A DNA stretch of 64,000 nt from Luteibacter sp. dw_328 (GTDB lineage Bacteria; Pseudomonadota; Gammaproteobacteria; Xanthomonadales; Rhodanobacteraceae), in the NCBI RefSeq assembly GCF_018449605.1, contig NZ_JAAVUW010000001.1, positions 186,001 through 250,000 of the forward strand. Direction: 5' to 3'. The notes beneath the pieces were generated by a model. The model did not search any database. It was not told the DNA's origin and saw only the letters and a list, made by a program, of their open reading frames with translations. Positions 51,138-60,500 of the stretch are shown piece after piece. The first letter of the stretch is position 1. Each line of letters starts with the position of its first letter. The position numbers and the translations under genes were made by a program.

Positions 51138-52772
51138 ATGATCCGACTCACCGACATCAAGCTTCCTCTCGATCACGCCGAAGGCGCCATCGAGGCGGCC
51201 ATTCGCGCCAAGCTGGGGCTGGGGAAGGGCGGCATGCTGGGCTTCACGGTGTTCCGCCGCGGTCATGACGCTCGCAAGCGCGGCAACATCCAGTTGATCT
51301 ATACGCTGGACGTGGAAGTGACGGACGAGGCTGGCCTGCTCGCGCGGCACGCCGACGACAAGCACGTGCAGCCGTCGCCGGACACCAGTTATAAGTTCGT
51401 GGGCCACGCGCCGGCCGATCTGAAGCAGCGCCCCATCGTGATCGGCCTTGGGCCGTGCGGTTTGTTCGCGGGCCTGCTGCTCGCGCAAATGGGCTACAGG
51501 CCGATCATCCTCGACCGCGGCAAGGCGGTGCGCGAGCGCACGGTCGACACCTGGGACCTGTGGCGCAAGGGCAAGCTGGATCCGGAGTCGAACGCGCAAT
51601 TCGGTGAAGGTGGCGCAGGCACGTTCTCCGATGGCAAGCTTTATAGCCAGATTTCCGATCCGCTCCACCACGGTCGCAAGGTGCTCAGCGAGTTCGTGAA
51701 GGCGGGCGCGCCCGAAGAAATTCTCTATGTGAGCAAGCCGCACATCGGCACCTTTCGATTGGTCACGATGGCGGAGACCATGCGTGAAACCATCGAATCG
51801 CTGGGCGGCGAGATTCGCTTCACGCAACGCGTCGATGACGTGCTGGTCGACACCGCTACCGACGGGTCACGCCAGCTGCGTGGCGTCGTGCTGGCCAGTG
51901 GCGAACAGTTGCTGAGCGATCATGTCGTGCTCGCCGTGGGGCACAGTGCGCGCGACACCTTCTTCATGCTGCACGACCGCGGTGTGTACATGGAGGCTAA
52001 GCCGTTCTCCATCGGCTTTCGCGTGGAGCATCCGCAGTCGATCATCGACCAGGCACGCTTCGGGCCGCAGGCGGGTCATGCGCTTCTCGGCGCGGCCGAC
52101 TACAAGCTGGTGCACCACTGCAAGAATGGTCGTTCGGTCTACAGTTTCTGCATGTGTCCGGGCGGTACCGTGGTCGCTGCGACCTCCGAGCCGGAGCGCG
52201 TGGTGACCAACGGCATGAGCCAGTATTCGCGTAACGAACGTAACGCGAACGCGGCGATCGTGGTGGGTATCGATCCGGAGGACTTCGCCGCGTTCGACGA
52301 CAGCGGCAGTCCGCTGGCCGGCATCGCCTTGCAGCGCGCACTCGAATCGCGTGCGTATGAGCTCGGTGGCCGGGATTACAGCGCGCCCGCGCAGTTGGTC
52401 GGCGATTTCATCAAGGGCAAGCCGTCCGAAGGGTTCGGCAGCGTACAGCCCTCTTACAAGCCTGGCGTGCGTCTGACCGATCTCGCGCCGGCCCTTCCTG
52501 AGTACGCTATCGAGGCCATTCGCGAAGCGCTTCCAGCGTTCGATCGCCAGATCAAGGGTTATGCCATGCACGACGCGCTGCTCACCGGCGTGGAAACGCG
52601 CACCTCGTCGCCGGTGCGCATCCGTCGGGACGACGCCTACCAGAGCCTCAACACGCGCGGCTTGTTTCCCGCCGGCGAAGGTGCCGGTTACGCCGGTGGC
52701 ATCCTCTCCGCTGCGGTCGATGGCATTCGCGTGGCGGAAGCGGTGGCGCGGAGTATCAACGGCGCCGGTTGA
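51138..52772 (+). CDS. FAD-dependent oxidoreductase (COG2509-like)
   Basis: 544 aa. An N-terminal region of about 90 residues (IRLTDIKLPLDHAEGAIEAAIRAKLGLGKGGMLGFTVFRRGHDARKRGNIQLIYTLDVEV) precedes a dinucleotide-binding motif IVIGLGPCGLFAGLLLAQMGYRPIILDRG. Further family hallmarks: EGGAGTFSDGKL, MCPGGTVVAATSE and the C-terminal FPAGEGAGYAGGILSAAVDGIRVAEAVAR. These are uncharacterised FAD-dependent dehydrogenases; substrate unknown. Cytoplasmic. A bidirectional terminator follows. Confidence 0.9.
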   Translation: MIRLTDIKLPLDHAEGAIEAAIRAKLGLGKGGMLGFTVFRRGHDARKRGNIQLIYTLDVEVTDEAGLLARHADDKHVQPSPDTSYKFVGHAPADLKQRPIVIGLGPCGLFAGLLLAQMGYRPIILDRGKAVRERTVDTWDLWRKGKLDPESNAQFGEGGAGTFSDGKLYSQISDPLHHGRKVLSEFVKAGAPEEILYVSKPHIGTFRLVTMAETMRETIESLGGEIRFTQRVDDVLVDTATDGSRQLRGVVLASGEQLLSDHVVLAVGHSARDTFFMLHDRGVYMEAKPFSIGFRVEHPQSIIDQARFGPQAGHALLGAADYKLVHHCKNGRSVYSFCMCPGGTVVAATSEPERVVTNGMSQYSRNERNANAAIVVGIDPEDFAAFDDSGSPLAGIALQRALESRAYELGGRDYSAPAQLVGDFIKGKPSEGFGSVQPSYKPGVRLTDLAPALPEYAIEAIREALPAFDRQIKGYAMHDALLTGVETRTSSPVRIRRDDAYQSLNTRGLFPAGEGAGYAGGILSAAVDGIRVAEAVARSINGAG

Positions 52773-52786
52773 TATCAGGCAAAGAG

Positions 52787-52816
52787 AAGGGCGAACGGTT
52801 TCCCGTCCGCCCTTTT
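52787..52816. terminator. Bidirectional rho-independent terminator
   Basis: Stem AAGGGCGAACGG (52787-52798) with CCGTCCGCCCTT (52803-52814), one A-C mismatch, short loop, then TTTT (52813-52816) on the plus strand and an A-rich run on the left that serves the minus strand. It lies between the convergent oxidoreductase and S53 protease genes. Confidence 0.85.
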
Positions 52817-52835
52817 CGTTAGTACGTCGTCCTGG

Positions 52836-55800
52836 TCAGTGCGTACCAGCCACTGCCACCTGCGCAGCGGCGCTCGACGAAGCGGCAGCATTCACGACAC
52901 CCTGCACGCGATTCATCTGCACCTTGTAGCCAGCGGGCACGACATACGCCGTGCCTTCGCCATCGGCCACCTGCTGCGAGACGAAGCCGTCGCCGATGCC
53001 CTGCCACAGGATGGCCTTACCCTTGGCATTGGTCCAGACCAGGTCGGCCAGGCCGTCGCCGTCGAAGTCTTCGATCGTTGCAACGGTATAGCCGTCCGGA
53101 GCCGCCATGGTTCCCTGGCTGGCGACCGTCGTGCCGTCCATCTCCCACCAGCGCAGTTTGCCGGTGCTGGCGTTGAACCAGATCAGGTCCGTTTTGCCAC
53201 TGCCGGCGACTTCGCCGACGCCAACAAGCGCGAAGCCCGCGGGGGCATTACTGCCATCGCTCTTGGTGAAGCCGCCCTGGCCGTTGTTGATCCAGTACTT
53301 CACCGCGTTCTTCGGTCCGGTCCAGACGATGTCGAGGATGCCGTCGCCATTGAGATCGGCCAGGCTAGGCGTGAAGCCCGCTGGTGCGGCGAGCGACGTG
53401 GATGCGCCCTGTTCGCAGTCCATGGTGTCGAAGCGGCCGAACTTGAGGGTGCCGTTGCAATCGAAGGTCCAGAAGGACACCTTGCCGGTGCCGGCGTTGA
53501 ACCAGACTTCCTTGGACTTGGCCGACGCGTCGACCAGTCCGGCGCCGACCAGACTCCAGCCGGCCGGGTATGGGAAGCGGAAGTTCTCCCAGCCGTAGCT
53601 GTAAACCGCCAGGTTCAGGGTGTTGGTCGTCGGGTTGTCGCTTTCCATCACGGTCTGGTTGGTCAGCTGGCCGCCGAAGAGATCGAACGGAATGGCCTTG
53701 ACCTGGTCGCCCGGCTGGAAGCCGTCGGCCACCTGGGTCCCCTGTGTCACCGGGACCCACGTGTCGGTGCTGAGCACGGTGCTTCCGTTCATGCGGACGA
53801 GGGTGGCGTTACCGGTCTTCGGACCCACCAGCAGCAGCGTGCTCTTACCGTCCAGCACGGAGTTCAGGCCTACGCCGGGGTTGGCGCTGTCGTTGGCGCC
53901 GGCCAGATCCCAGGTGCGGGGAATGATCTGCCCGCGGGTCTGCCTGGCGGCGATGGCGTTGGTCAGGTTGGTCACGTTGACCGAGCCCAGGCCGGTGGCG
54001 TAGTCGTAGCCCTTGCCGGTCTTCCACGCGGTGACGAGCGAAGCACGGCCACCGTCGCTGACCACGCCGTATTGCTGGCCTTTCTTGACGAAGCAATCGC
54101 CCGTACCTGCAAAGCAGGGAACGTCGATATCACCCACTGTGACATCGTGGAACACGCAGGTGGTGTCGTTGGCTTTGCAGCCCGCCGCCGGTGTCGCGAC
54201 CGTACCGTACTGCGTGCGGGCCAGACCGTAGAGCGTCGGGCCGACATTGCCCAGGCGGTTGGCGCTTGCCTGGTCGACGAGAGCCTGCACGCCTGCCATG
54301 GCCGGCGCGGCGAACGAGGTGCCACCGGCGCTGTTGAACAGCGAGTCGGTCGGGTCAAGGTAGTTACACGGCACGCCGCCCTGGTCCGCATCGGACATGC
54401 AGAAGATCAGCGCGTGACCGTAGAGACCGTTCGCGGCGAACAGCGACACGTCCGGCAACGCCCGTGTGACGTTCTGGTCCATGCCGGCGATACCCTGCTG
54501 CCAGGTTGGCTGCGACCAGACGTAGCTCGGGCCGCCGCTACCACCGGCAGTGTTGAGGAAGTTTTCGCCGGCCGCCGAGTTGCAGGCGTTGTTCGGATTG
54601 GCGATGCCCAGGACCTTGTCGAGCTGGGCGCTGGCGCAGGAATCGTTCCAGGTCTGCTCGGGGATATAGCTGATCGCACTGGCACCGAGCTCACCGTTAC
54701 CAGCCAGCCAGTACTTTTGCGTCTTCTTGAAATCATCGAAGTCAGTACCGCCGACGGCGATGTTGTAGGGCGTGCTGCCCAGTCCATTCACCGCGATACC
54801 GAAGCTGGAGGCGACCTGGTTCTGGTCGCAGCCGGCCGATCCAGCATCTCCGGTGGAGACGAAGACGGTCACGCCTTCGGCGGCAGCGGTGGACCATAGG
54901 GCGGCGGCTTCGTCGAGGTCGCCGACGGCGGCGCTGACGGATTCACACTCGCCATAGCTCAGGCTCATGATGGGCGGTGGAGCGTCCTGCTCCAACAGGT
55001 TCTGGGCGGCGAGGAAGGCGCCGAAGTCCGCACCGCTGTCCGCGCACGAGGCAAGGGTCACGTTGGCGTCGGGCGCTGCGGCGCCGGCCCACTCGGCATC
55101 GAGCGCAGCCTCGCCTTCATCGGCGTTCGTACCCGGGTCGCCGCAGCTGGTATCGCCCGCGAATCCCGCCGGGTGCAGCTGGGTGAAGACGCCCTTGGCG
55201 TCGGCCGGCAGGAAGGTGTGCCGGAAGGTGGCGACATCGGCATCGAGCACGTTGGTGCGCTCGAGCACGGCCACAGTCTGGCCTGCACCGCGTACCGGGT
55301 TCGTCTGGTTCCACAGGGGATTGACGTTGTAGATGGTGCCGAAGTCGGCTGGCACCACGTCGTACTGAACGTCGCCCTGGTAGACGAAGTTGAAGTCGGA
55401 CGAGGGTGCACCGGCGGTGACCCATTCACCCTTCTTGTTGCGTTTGACCGGCTGGGCATCCTTCTTCTGGGGCTTCGGGAAGAAGTCGGTCAGCGAGGCG
55501 ACGCCACGGACGACGGGTACGAGGGCAGTGGGCAACTTCTGTTCGGCGCTATTGGCGAAGTGGCGCTTGCCGTTGGCGTCGGTGAAGTGGTGCAGCGAAG
55601 TGCCAAAGGCCTGTTGCACGGCGCCGACAGAGCCGGTGAAGCGGATGAGCATGCCGTCGGCGGAGACGTTCGTCACGCCGAGGCCCTGGCTGCCGAGCCA
55701 TGCCTTCACGGCGGCGATGTCTTTCTGGTTCGGACCGAACTGCGCGCCCACCTGGCTGGCGGTCAGCCACTTGTGGAAATTGGGCGAGGAAGGATTGTCC

Positions 55801-56105
55801 AGCGAGGCGAGGTAGGTATCGAAGCGCTTCTGCTGATCGTCGCTGCGCTTGAGCACCAGCGTCATCGAGGGAATCACCTCGGTGGTTCCCATGGGGCCGG
55901 CATCGGCGCTGCTGCGGACCCTGGCAGGCACGCTGCCTGGCAGCGTCGTCATCTGGCTTTTATCGACTGACCTGGTGATCAACGGTGTGGTGGTGGTGCT
56001 GCCCACCGTAGCGGTAGCGGCAGCGGCGTGCGCATCGCATGCGGCGCCCGCGGCAACGAGCAGCGCGCTGCCCACAAGCCAAGGCCTGAACATGATGTCT
56101 GACAT
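52836..56105 (-). CDS. S53 (sedolisin/xanthomonalisin-like) serine protease with FG-GAP-like C-terminal repeats
   Basis: 1089 aa from ATG 56105 (signal peptide about residues 7-28). Residues about 70-210 are the activation pro-domain (FDTYLASLDNPSSPNFHKWLTASQVGAQFGP). The peptidase follows, with catalytic Glu332 and Asp336 in EGEAALDAEWA, oxyanion Asp420 in STGDAGS and nucleophile Ser597 in GGTSFAAP. Known S53 enzymes are acid-active and pepstatin-insensitive. From about residue 870 there are repeats with Ca-type loops (DLNGDGILD, DFDGDGLAD) of the FG-GAP/VCBS type, unusual for the family. Secreted; likely a nutrient or virulence protease. Confidence 0.93.
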   Translation of the reverse strand: MSDIMFRPWLVGSALLVAAGAACDAHAAAATATVGSTTTTPLITRSVDKSQMTTLPGSVPARVRSSADAGPMGTTEVIPSMTLVLKRSDDQQKRFDTYLASLDNPSSPNFHKWLTASQVGAQFGPNQKDIAAVKAWLGSQGLGVTNVSADGMLIRFTGSVGAVQQAFGTSLHHFTDANGKRHFANSAEQKLPTALVPVVRGVASLTDFFPKPQKKDAQPVKRNKKGEWVTAGAPSSDFNFVYQGDVQYDVVPADFGTIYNVNPLWNQTNPVRGAGQTVAVLERTNVLDADVATFRHTFLPADAKGVFTQLHPAGFAGDTSCGDPGTNADEGEAALDAEWAGAAAPDANVTLASCADSGADFGAFLAAQNLLEQDAPPPIMSLSYGECESVSAAVGDLDEAAALWSTAAAEGVTVFVSTGDAGSAGCDQNQVASSFGIAVNGLGSTPYNIAVGGTDFDDFKKTQKYWLAGNGELGASAISYIPEQTWNDSCASAQLDKVLGIANPNNACNSAAGENFLNTAGGSGGPSYVWSQPTWQQGIAGMDQNVTRALPDVSLFAANGLYGHALIFCMSDADQGGVPCNYLDPTDSLFNSAGGTSFAAPAMAGVQALVDQASANRLGNVGPTLYGLARTQYGTVATPAAGCKANDTTCVFHDVTVGDIDVPCFAGTGDCFVKKGQQYGVVSDGGRASLVTAWKTGKGYDYATGLGSVNVTNLTNAIAARQTRGQIIPRTWDLAGANDSANPGVGLNSVLDGKSTLLLVGPKTGNATLVRMNGSTVLSTDTWVPVTQGTQVADGFQPGDQVKAIPFDLFGGQLTNQTVMESDNPTTNTLNLAVYSYGWENFRFPYPAGWSLVGAGLVDASAKSKEVWFNAGTGKVSFWTFDCNGTLKFGRFDTMDCEQGASTSLAAPAGFTPSLADLNGDGILDIVWTGPKNAVKYWINNGQGGFTKSDGSNAPAGFALVGVGEVAGSGKTDLIWFNASTGKLRWWEMDGTTVASQGTMAAPDGYTVATIEDFDGDGLADLVWTNAKGKAILWQGIGDGFVSQQVADGEGTAYVVPAGYKVQMNRVQGVVNAAASSSAAAQVAVAGTH

Positions 56106-56309
56106 AGTACCCCCGAAGGAAAAGAGCCCGTTTACCTCGTAAGTTCTTGTGCCCAACCCGTAAAAGGCTGCCCCTTCGGCACACGTCCGCGTGACGCATG
56201 TTCATGCGGACGCTCGACGATAGCTTTACATCCGTCGCAAAGTCACACACGCTCGACTGGCCGGCTTCTCACCGAGTTCTCACCGCCGGACATCGAGGGG
56301 AAACGCAGG

Positions 56310-57746
56310 ATGTTGTCCCGCATTCGCCATTGGCTTGCCAACACGCCGATCGACGATCCGGTCGACCGGCGCAACGCGAGTTTCATGCAGTTGCTTCTGG
56401 TCTTCGAGGGCTTGCGCATTCCTGCGACCAAGCTCTACTTGTTCGGCCTTTACGGCGCGTATCTACAGGAACATTTCTACGGCAAGGCGCGTATCGGCGC
56501 TTCGGCGGCGATGGCCATCGACATCGGCACCGACCTGGCGATGACCGTGTCGGCGTGGTTGGGCTTCTACCTGATTCGTCGTGGGCGATTCCCGCCCGCC
56601 GTCTCGCAATTCGTCGCCACCATGCTCGCGTGCGGTGCGGTGGCCTATGCGGCGTTCGGCTACCACGCGACCGACGGTAATCTCACGTTGATGATGATTC
56701 TCGCGCTGAGCGGCCTGATGCTCGGGCGCAAGGCGTTGTGGATGACTTACGCAGCGGAGGTCGCGATCCTGGTGATGAGCGTGGATCCTCTGAAGGCTTC
56801 CGGAAGCGGTGATGCACCCGGTCTTCTGCTGGCCATCTACAACCTCTTGCCGATGCGGGCGCTGACCAGCTACCTGCTGATTGCCCTGATCGTCGACCGC
56901 AGCATCTATGCGTTGCGCGAGAGCTTGCTCGAGTCGGATCGGCGCCGGCAGCAACTGGCCCTGGAGATTGCCGAGCGCGAGCGAACGCAGGAGCGACTGC
57001 TTCACTCGCAGAAGATGGACGCGGTCGGCAAGCTGGCGAGCGGTGTCGCCCACGACGTCAATAATGTTTTCGACATCATCCTTGGCTTTTCCACCGAGCG
57101 CGATCGCCTGCCTGCGGAAGATGAGCCGATGGACGGCAATACACGGGCCGTTGCCGATGCGTTGGAAGGTATCGAGTTGGCCGCTCGCCGTGGCACGGCG
57201 GTGTGCCGCAAGCTGCTCAATTTCAGCCGGAACGATGTCACGGTTACCGAGGAATTCGATGCGGTGGCGGCGTTGCGGGAGTTGCGTCCCCTTGCCCGGC
57301 AGTCCTTGCCCTCGCACTGCCAGTTGTGCATCGATGCGCCGCCGGATCCGCGGTTTATCCGTTTCGACCGCAGCCAGTTTGAAATGGCCGTCATCAACCT
57401 GGTGACTAACGCGCGCGACGCCATGCCGGGTGGTGGCAGTTGCACGATCACCCTGGAAGACAGCGACGGTTATATCGCGCTATCGGTACAAGACACGGGC
57501 ATCGGGATGTCTGAATCGACCCGCGCGCAGATGTTCGAGCCTTTCTTCACCACCAAGCCCGCCGATCGTGGCACCGGCCTGGGCCTGAGTGTCGTCCACG
57601 ACCTCGTGGTGCAGGCCGGTGGCCAGACGATCGTGGAGAGCGTGCTGGGGCAGGGGACGACGATCCGACTGCTGCTGCCGCTGATCGTGCGGGTGGCCGA
57701 CACGTCAGGTTTCCAAAACGTAGCCCGTGCCGTGGGCGGCGTTTAG
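56310..57746 (+). CDS. Membrane sensor histidine kinase
   Basis: 478 aa. Five or six membrane segments in residues about 28-195, no periplasmic sensing domain of note, then a coiled coil (LESDRRRQQLALEIAERERTQERLLHSQ). HisKA H-box LASGVAHDVNNVFDIILGF with His248; N-box NLVTNARDAMPGGG; G1 DTGIGMS; G2 GTGLGLSVVHDLV. The NtrB-like H-box and short signal domain suggest redox or membrane sensing (inference). Its last 42 bp overlap the end of the convergent response regulator, its probable partner. Confidence 0.92.
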   Translation: MLSRIRHWLANTPIDDPVDRRNASFMQLLLVFEGLRIPATKLYLFGLYGAYLQEHFYGKARIGASAAMAIDIGTDLAMTVSAWLGFYLIRRGRFPPAVSQFVATMLACGAVAYAAFGYHATDGNLTLMMILALSGLMLGRKALWMTYAAEVAILVMSVDPLKASGSGDAPGLLLAIYNLLPMRALTSYLLIALIVDRSIYALRESLLESDRRRQQLALEIAERERTQERLLHSQKMDAVGKLASGVAHDVNNVFDIILGFSTERDRLPAEDEPMDGNTRAVADALEGIELAARRGTAVCRKLLNFSRNDVTVTEEFDAVAALRELRPLARQSLPSHCQLCIDAPPDPRFIRFDRSQFEMAVINLVTNARDAMPGGGSCTITLEDSDGYIALSVQDTGIGMSESTRAQMFEPFFTTKPADRGTGLGLSVVHDLVVQAGGQTIVESVLGQGTTIRLLLPLIVRVADTSGFQNVARAVGGV

Positions 57747-58415
57747 GGGCAGGGGCTCGCCGAGGGCGGCCAGGACCTTGCGGCGGAGGCGATGCACCAT
57801 GGAATCCAGGCGGTGCGGATCGAAGGCGTCGACGTCGTCGGTGAGCACGGCGATCAGGGCCTCGCGCGACACGACTTGGTTAGCGTGCTGGATCATCGCT
57901 TCGAGCAGGAGGCGCTCGCTCTTGCTCAGCATCACCCGCCCGCCGGAGGGGGACAGCAGGAACCACTCATCCGGGCTGAGCGCCCAATGCCCCGCCGGCG
58001 CCATCGCTGGCTCCAGCCGCCGCGCCACGCTATACAGCGTGGCCACGAGGACGTCGATCTCCACCGGCTTGGTCAGGTAGGCATCGGCACCCTCGAACAA
58101 GCCCCGCACACGGTCGACGTTGTCGCTGCGGCCCGTGAGGATGATGATGCCGGCCCGAGGCACGGCGGCGCGGAGTGATCTCGCTACCTCGAAGCCGTCG
58201 CCATCAGGCAGGCCCAGATCGAGTAGAAAGATGTCCGGCGGCCCGATGCTGACCACCTCGCGCAGCTCGGCCGCGCTGCCGGTCGCGGTGACCTCGAAAC
58301 CAAACTGCCTAAGCTTGGGCGCAAGGACGCGGTCGCGCAGCAAGTCGTCGTCATCCAGGAGCGCCAAGCGGAGGGGACGCGCCAGGCCGCCAGGCCTCAG
58401 GTGCAAATTCGCCAC
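57705..58415 (-). CDS. OmpR-type response regulator
   Basis: 236 aa. Receiver domain with acidic cluster LDDDD (20-24), phosphoacceptor Asp66 in DIFLLDLGLPDGDG and the TKP lysine. Winged-helix C-terminal domain (about 140-236; MLSKSERLLLEAMIQHANQVVSREALIAVL, RRKVLAALGEP, GTGYVLE). It is encoded tail-to-tail with the kinase, an uncommon arrangement for a cognate pair. Regulon not evident. Confidence 0.92.
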   Translation of the reverse strand: MANLHLRPGGLARPLRLALLDDDDLLRDRVLAPKLRQFGFEVTATGSAAELREVVSIGPPDIFLLDLGLPDGDGFEVARSLRAAVPRAGIIILTGRSDNVDRVRGLFEGADAYLTKPVEIDVLVATLYSVARRLEPAMAPAGHWALSPDEWFLLSPSGGRVMLSKSERLLLEAMIQHANQVVSREALIAVLTDDVDAFDPHRLDSMVHRLRRKVLAALGEPLPLNAAHGTGYVLET

Positions 58416-58562
58416 GCCGATTCCCCGATTCCCCGGTTTGCCAGGCCACGGATGCAGCCACTGGTGCGAGCTTGCCTTGCTGGTGGTGCGAAATCCAGCG
58501 GCTTCGGTAGTCGCAAGAAAAATCGCATAAGCTACGCACCGGGGAAAAAGGGAGCTTTAAGG

Positions 58563-59777
58563 GTGATCGGAAATGTGACGGCCCGCTGGCGCGGGGCGGG
58601 TTTGCTATTGCTTGTGCTGCTGTTGGCACTTTTTGTTCGACTGGCATGCTGGCAATCGCAGGCCATTGTCGATGAAGGCGTGCACGTGCCCCAGATCGAA
58701 AGCCTTATGCGGGGCAGCTTCGATACACAGCCGGTTCTGGCCATGATTCCCGGGTATCACGTTGTGATGGCCGGTCTGATGACCCTGAGCGGACTCGCCT
58801 CCCTGGGCGCCATGCGAGGGTTGAGTGCCCTATTCGGCGTAGCGGCCGCACTGATCTTTTATTTCATCAGGCGCAAACTGGCCGACGAGGACGCGCTGAT
58901 GAGCGCGGCTCTCTTTTACGTGTTCCCGCTTTTCTATCCGTACTACTTCCTCGTCTATACGGATATCTTCTCGTTGACGGTGGTACTCCTCGCCGTCCTG
59001 TCTGCCATGAACGGCAGGCATGTTCTGGCGGCCTGCATCATGACGTTGTCCCTGGCAGTACGTCAGAACAACGTGATATGGGCTGCGCTCCTTGCTGCAT
59101 ACGCCGCTTGGCCTGCGCTGGTGGAGCGAGAAGGGAATGCCGCGGTGAAGCTCAAAGAGGCGATCACCAGGGCGCTGCCGTACGCGCTCCCTGCCATCGC
59201 CTTTCTCGCGTACTGGCGCTGGAACGGAACCATTGTATTTTCAGCAAAGATTTCCTCGGCCCATCCCGACCTTTCCCTGCATGCGGGGAATGTGTGGCTG
59301 ACGTTGTTTCTCTTCCTGATGCTGTTCCCACACAGTGCCTGGAAGGGCTTGCAGGACTTTGCAGCGGCGGTGCGCACCAGGCCGTGGCTCATCGGTTTTC
59401 CGGTTGCCCTGTGCGTCTGGGTGAGGCTTCACGGCAGCGGCGACAACCAAGCATTCCAGGATTATTTCATTCGCAACGCGTTCATCGCGTTCGTGGCGCA
59501 TGGATGGGCGAGGGTCGGCTTCTCTCTTGTGGTTGCGCTTGCCGCATGCTCCATCGTGTTCACGCGCTTTCGAGATCCGCGTGGCGTGCTTGTCTATCCC
59601 TTCAGTGTCGTCTGCCTGGCATCGTCGGTGCTTATCGAAAATCGATACTCGATCATACCTTTTGCGTTGTGGATGGCGTTTCGACGGGACGATAGTCCCC
59701 GTTGGATGATGGCGGTATGGCTCGTTCTATCGTTGCTGATCACGTATGGGGTACTGACGAAGACCTTCATGCTGTAA
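58563..59777 (+). CDS. ALG10/DIE2-like polyprenyl-linked glycosyltransferase
   Basis: 404 aa from GTG 58563, after GGAG; the frame opens 54 codons earlier without membrane sequence. About ten membrane segments. Features resembling the ALG10 alpha-1,2-glucosyltransferase family: the early luminal VDEGVHVPQIESLMRGSFDTQPVLAMIPGYHVVMAGL (compare the DEIFH and TTPPGLY region) and the loop RQNNVIW (compare RQTNIVW). In eukaryotes these add the last glucose to dolichol-linked oligosaccharide. In bacteria the acceptor would be an undecaprenyl-linked glycan. Call moderately supported. Confidence 0.72.
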   Translation: MIGNVTARWRGAGLLLLVLLLALFVRLACWQSQAIVDEGVHVPQIESLMRGSFDTQPVLAMIPGYHVVMAGLMTLSGLASLGAMRGLSALFGVAAALIFYFIRRKLADEDALMSAALFYVFPLFYPYYFLVYTDIFSLTVVLLAVLSAMNGRHVLAACIMTLSLAVRQNNVIWAALLAAYAAWPALVEREGNAAVKLKEAITRALPYALPAIAFLAYWRWNGTIVFSAKISSAHPDLSLHAGNVWLTLFLFLMLFPHSAWKGLQDFAAAVRTRPWLIGFPVALCVWVRLHGSGDNQAFQDYFIRNAFIAFVAHGWARVGFSLVVALAACSIVFTRFRDPRGVLVYPFSVVCLASSVLIENRYSIIPFALWMAFRRDDSPRWMMAVWLVLSLLITYGVLTKTFML

Positions 59778-59812
59778 CAGGCATGTGACAGCGGCGGGCA
59801 GGGCAGGCGCTT

Positions 59813-59828
59813 CCGGCCCTTGGGCCGG
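59813..59828. repeat. Short GC hairpin
   Basis: CCGGCCC, TT, GGGCCGG: a 7-bp inverted repeat with a tight loop, between the glycosyltransferase stop and the ECF-like promoter. Possible weak terminator; no T-run. Confidence 0.4.
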
Positions 59829-59831
59829 CCG

Positions 59832-59858
59832 GGAATAAAGTTCGGCCCAGGACGATCT
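59832..59858 (+). promoter_or_regulatory. ECF-sigma-type promoter of the cytochrome b561 operon
   Basis: GGAAT (59832-59836), 16 bases, then CGATCT (59853-59858), resembling ECF promoters (-35 GGAA core, -10 CGTC-like). It lies about 50 bp upstream of the operon that encodes its probable sigma factor, suggesting autoregulation. Confidence 0.55.
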
Positions 59859-59906
59859 TACCTGTCGTGGGCACGCCTCCCGTGCCGTCACCCAGAGGTA
59901 TTCGTC

Positions 59907-60479
59907 ATGTCCGTGCCCGTAAACGCCTCATACGCCGTATCGACCTTGCCGCCGATGACTTACACGAAAGTGGCCGTCACCATGCATTGGCTTATCGCGC
60001 TCCTGATCTTCCTCAATGTCGGCCTCGGCTTCTTCATGGAAACCTTTCCCAAGAGCGCGCCAGGGCACGACGCCGTGTTGTTCTACCATGCCTCGGTCGG
60101 CAGCCTGATCTTCATGCTTGCCGTGTTTCGTCTGTTCTGGCGAGCCACGCACAAGCCGCCGGCGCTGCCAGCCCATCTTCCCTCGTGGCAGCAAACGATC
60201 GCACATACCCTGCATTGGGTGCTGTATTCGTTGATGCTCGCCGTTCCTCTTTCCGGCTACCTGCACCGCATGGCGGGAGGGCACCCGGTCAGTTTCTTCG
60301 GGATAGGCTTCCTGCCCGTGCTGGTCGGCAAGGACGAGCCCCTGCGTCTGCTCACCGATACCCTTCATGTGTGCCTCGTGTGGGTCCTGTGTATCCTTGT
60401 CGTCGGTCACATCGGTGCGGCACTCAAGCACCGACTCATCGACCGCGATGGCGTTATCCAGCGTATGTTGCGTGTATGA
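59907..60479 (+). CDS. Cytochrome b561 family protein
   Basis: 190 aa from ATG 59907 (AGAGG upstream). Four membrane segments with b-haem His: MHWLIALLIFLNVGLGFFME, FYHASVGSLIFMLAVFRLFWR, IAHTLHWVLYSLMLAVPLSGYLHRM, TLHVCLVWVLCILVVGHIGAALKHRLIDRDGVIQRM. The prokaryotic b561 type transfers electrons in the inner membrane and is often linked to superoxide defence. First gene of an operon with the ECF sigma factor (21-bp gap) and anti-sigma factor. Confidence 0.93.
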   Translation: MSVPVNASYAVSTLPPMTYTKVAVTMHWLIALLIFLNVGLGFFMETFPKSAPGHDAVLFYHASVGSLIFMLAVFRLFWRATHKPPALPAHLPSWQQTIAHTLHWVLYSLMLAVPLSGYLHRMAGGHPVSFFGIGFLPVLVGKDEPLRLLTDTLHVCLVWVLCILVVGHIGAALKHRLIDRDGVIQRMLRV

Positions 60480-60500
60480 CGGGTAGGGAACGCAGTCACC

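Noticed and set aside
52839-54899. Plus-strand open frame of 686 codons opposite the S53 protease
   Set aside because: GC-driven antisense frame; no signal, domains or ribosome-binding site, and the minus strand carries the complete protease.
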